A stretch of DNA of 64,000 nt. It comes from Trochalopteron elliotii. Its lineage: Eukaryota > Chordata > Aves > Passeriformes > Leiothrichidae. The stretch's first letter is position 1. The number at the start of each line of letters is the position of its first letter. This document shows positions 60,501-64,000 of this stretch, piece by piece. The notes under the pieces were generated by a model, which saw nothing but the letters and a program-made list of their open reading frames with translations, searched no databases and had not been told where the DNA came from. The position numbers were made by a program, and so were the translations under genes. The DNA is taken from contig JANPWX010000034.1 in the NCBI GenBank assembly GCA_024734555.1, forward strand, positions 134,107-198,106. Reading direction: 5' to 3'.

Positions 60501-63500
60501 AGAATGAGATAAATTGCACCATAGATACCTGTGACTTACACTGACTAAGTACAAATTGATTTACTCATGGTGTAGTCAATGGACATATTGAGCAGCTCAT
60601 AGAGATGTCTGTGTTGTAGATACCCAGATTTACTTAGACAGACCTCTGTGTATGGCCATAATTAGTTTTCTAAACATAGGTGTTCTTGCTATGCAAAATG
60701 CTTTTGGGGATGTGGGATGTGAGTCTGGCAGACTGGACACAACACCTACAGAAGACTTGCCTCCTGCAGTGACACTGTTTGGGTGGGAGATCCTTGGACA
60801 CCTCAGCTGGCCTCAGGGGTGTTTGACCCACACTATGTGCAGGAAAAGGAAATGAATGACATTTTCAGACAAGCCAGGCCTCCACACCACCTTTCACGGT
60901 GGCAATGTCAGCAACAGCAGCTTGGGACCACACGTGTCCCGGGAAAGGAGTTTAGGAATCTGTGTCCAGCAGTGACATCATGCTGCAGGCTGTCCCCTGC
61001 CAGGCAGAAGCTCCTTCCCAGGAAGACCTCTGCAGATGCCACCAACTGCTGCAGAGCTCCCATGGAAGTCACCAAGTCATGCAGTTTATCTTGCCAGCTT
61101 ACTGAGCTCTGCTTCGAGAGCTGACAGGTTGCTTTGCCCTTACTCAACTTCCTGGAAGGTATTTTTATGGATTGGAGCAACCCAGTCTAAACTACTTCAT
61201 GAAAAATTTATAGCAATTTTGTGTTGTTCCAGTTCTGACCTTTGGCTGGAACTGTTCTTTCTCTTCACTTCTACTTTCTCCTCTGTTACACTCACAGGCA
61301 ACAAGTTTCCTGCAACATACACACACATCTTTTCTCCAAAGGATAAAAAAGGGAGCAGGAAGCATCTCATGTTTCTTTCTGCAGAAATGAACACATAGTC
61401 TAGTCATTTGTAAAATGAAAATGGTGGTTAAATAGCCCTATATGTCTCTGTTCAGGTAACAGCCTGAAAGCAACAAATTTAAAGTGCAAAACATTTTTCT
61501 TCTCTACCTTGTTAGAAAGGATTAAGACTGGTCTTAATTTCTCCAGTTTGGTATTACAGGGATTTACACCTGGTAGGAGCCTGGAGAGGTGGCTCCTGTT
61601 CACTGACATTGCTATCCTCCAATTCCAAAATGTGTAAATCACTCACTTTCAAAAATGAACCAGGATTGTCTCAGATGTTTTAGAGGCTTCTGGGATGATC
61701 CAGACATTTCTGTCTTTTTCTCACTCTGTTTTTCTCTACATTTCCCTATAGTTTAAAATAATAAAACATCAGTCTTGCTGCAAGTGATGCACATGAGGAA
61801 GTCACTATAGATTAGAATGAAGCACAGAAAGTTGAAAAATTAGATGCAGTAAAGGAGGCTGGAAGAATAAATAGTTAAACAATGGTGGAATAAAAATATA
61901 ATCCTTTGAGAATCTATGAAACAAGAAAAATTTCCATCAGTCTGAAGCTGTGCTACCAGAAGGATGAGTTTAATACTAGTCTGAGATCCAAAACTGACCT
62001 TACTCTAAAACACAGGTGAAGAAGAAAACTGTTGTCTGACCAGTCAGAGATCAATGCCATATGTATAAATAGATATTTGACCTTATCAATTTGTTGGAAT
62101 GAAAAAATTCTTCCTGGATGTATTACCTTTGAAGATGTTCCAACAGCCTGAATGTTGACAGCTGCCTGCCCAGTAGCTTTGGAGACCTGGTTTGGTGTCA
62201 CCTTGCCCCAGCCCCTTGGTCATCTGCCTGGTTGATTTTGAGAAACTTCAGTGATTTTCCTGCCTCTGGTTCTCAGCATTCCATGTTTCAGTGGCTTTTC
62301 AGTTGCTACTGCTGACTAGAGAAAGAGTCACCCTCACAACAAGGGGATGTTTTCCCTCTAAACAACTCTAATAATGGGATAGGATCACAAAAATAAAAGA
62401 CACCAACTTGTACAGTGAGAACTTCTGGGATTTCAAAGGTTCTATATCTTGTATGAAGATCTGAATTAGTCTGCATGCTTTGCACCAAAAAAAAAGAGAA
62501 ACAGGAGTCATGTATCCTTGCTCCTGTTTTCCCTATACCTTTGCTAAATTTAGTTCAGCACTGTCCTTGAGGTGAATTCGGCCTTTTGTAAATATTCAAT
62601 GATTTTGGAGTGCTACACAAAATGAAATTGATGTCACAGCTGCATTTTATATCAAAACCATGTTGTTGGTTGTCAACAAATGAGTCCATCTGCATTCACT
62701 TCCTGACATGGCAGTGGGCAAGAGGCACAGGCACAACTGCAAACCATTTCTATTCTGAGCAGGATGCAGACTGCCAGGGACTGAATGGAATGCATTAGTT
62801 TCACAGGATTTTTAAGTGTCCAGTATACGTTTTAGAAACTGCTCAACAAGAATCTAAAACTATAAGATAACTAGGTCTGCTGAGAAAACCCCACAGAAGT
62901 TTATGAATCTCTGTATGATGGTCCTAATGAGTTGTGATGATTTGTACTGTTAATCCTGTAGCACACACCCTGTGTATGATATCTCTCTAAAAGGATGGAT
63001 TTCAAAAGGCCAAACAAAATTATCTGCCCTCCAAAAATCCCTAACCTCAGTGAGTCCAGCCTAAATCCCAGCAACATTAACACAGTCTTCTCACTGATTC
63101 CAGGAGTGTTTGGATCAAGGCATTTATCCAACCATTTAAAAAACACCACAAAATTGTGCAGTTCATGTTTGATGAATGGACAAGTTATAGGTCACTGTCG
63201 TGTGCTGCATCAGTTACGCTGGCAATGGTGTGCAAAGCAAAAGCATTAATTCTGTTTGTTGTCAGAATGTAAGCTTGGCTCAAGAAAGCTTGTCCTCTGC
63301 ACAGAGATATGAATCCCTGGGGTGTTTGCTGATGTAAGTGTTTATCTATTTGTAATGTCAAAGGCTCTCAGATATTCATGAAATAGTCCCAGCATCTTCA
63401 GCCTGACACAAAAAAATCACCAGAATCAGCAAATGTTGCTCTACCAGTCCAAACCAAAGACACAGAAAAAATAGAATGAGGGTACAAGTGTAAGAAGTCA

Positions 63501-64000
63501 ACTGTGCTCACAGCAAGCTCCAAAAGATTACTGATAACAGACTCTAAAATCCCACACAGCTACATCCTCTGTCTGGGAGCATCTCCAGGAGACCTCACGG
63601 CACATGGAGCAGCAGGGCAATAAAATCTGGGAAGTTTTATGGCTCAGACTGGCACAACTGCTAATATGCTCAGGGAGGAATATCTAAGTGGGTTTTAAAG
63701 ATTAAAAGTTCAAGCTTGAACCAAAAGACTTGGACAACTTGGGTTGGACTTGGACAACAGAATAATACTTGAGATGCATAGACTTGGGTGTCTTTAGCTT
63801 CAGGATGAAATCTGAGGTATAGTCCATGTTTTAGCTTAACTTTTTTATTGCATCAAAATTAAAGTAGACTTATAATATTCAAATAACAAAAAACCCCTTC
63901 TTTTCTGAGGTTCTTAAGTGCTTTGTGCTTTTATGGATTTCAGTGGGCATAGTTTTCATGTAAAAATTAAGCCACTTTGGTACTTGCAAGCATTTTATGA
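57531..64000. other. Unannotated stretch, no gene seen
   Basis: No gene is supported. The largest frames are about 120 codons (61036-61398, plus) and 113 (60783-61124, plus) in a GC-richer patch around 60.7-61.1 kb; 100 codons (57840-58142, plus) looks like chance. An AT-rich partial tandem repeat lies at 59134-59170. I see no LINE, LTR or RNA gene here. Confidence 0.5.
59134..59170. repeat. AT-rich repeat, 15 bp unit at 22 bp period
   Basis: The 15-mer atataaatatcataa occurs at 59134-59148 and 59156-59170, with an extra partial copy between. It is a short AT-rich tandem structure. Confidence 0.85.

Noticed and set aside
1..64000. A multi-gene novel system (defence locus, operon, CRISPR or integrative element)
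   Set aside because: The window is vertebrate DNA with CR1 LINEs and a bird LTR; no regularly spaced repeats with spacers, no gene cluster and no prokaryotic signals are present.

Overview
The window looks like about 64 kb of intergenic or intronic DNA from a bird, probably a passerine. Base composition is A/T-leaning and CpG-poor. There are no closely packed genes and no bacterial-type operons. The decisive evidence is repeat content: four clear CR1 LINE copies (avian chicken-repeat 1) plus one older CR1 tail, and one solo endogenous-retrovirus LTR whose layout I recognise from bird genomes. No complete protein-coding gene, rRNA, tRNA or CRISPR array could be supported. The longest gap-free reading frame is 175 codons, about what chance gives in 64 kb of this composition.

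Layout. 1-9.9 kb: unique-looking DNA with A-rich runs, short tandem duplications and two notable hairpins. 9.96-10.6 kb: solo LTR on the minus strand. 10.6-22.2 kb: AT-rich DNA with an ORF-poor stretch (12.4-14.65 kb), a 3 x 16 bp minisatellite and one exon-like segment at 15.57 kb. 22.2-29.2 kb: three CR1 copies (two plus, one minus). 29.2-33.7 kb: a ~140 bp direct repeat present twice 1.6 kb apart, an exon-like segment between the copies, and an old CR1 tail. 33.7-38 kb: a compositionally protein-like ORF at 34.5 kb, an exon-like segment at 36.4 kb, a 9 bp tandem array, and a DR4 array of nuclear-receptor half-sites at 37.8 kb. 38-47.4 kb: no strong feature. 47.4-47.7 kb: CR1. 49,260-49,659: 400 N assembly gap. 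49.7-64 kb: a 17 bp tandem array, an (AG)11 microsatellite, and the best splice-bounded exon candidate at 57.35-57.53 kb.

Nothing here forms a recognisable multi-gene system. The leads worth testing are the exon-like segments (all plus strand, none matched to a known family), the four-half-site DR4 array, the local direct duplication, and several short perfect hairpins. All coding calls are low confidence. They would be settled by RNA-seq and by comparing the same locus in other birds.
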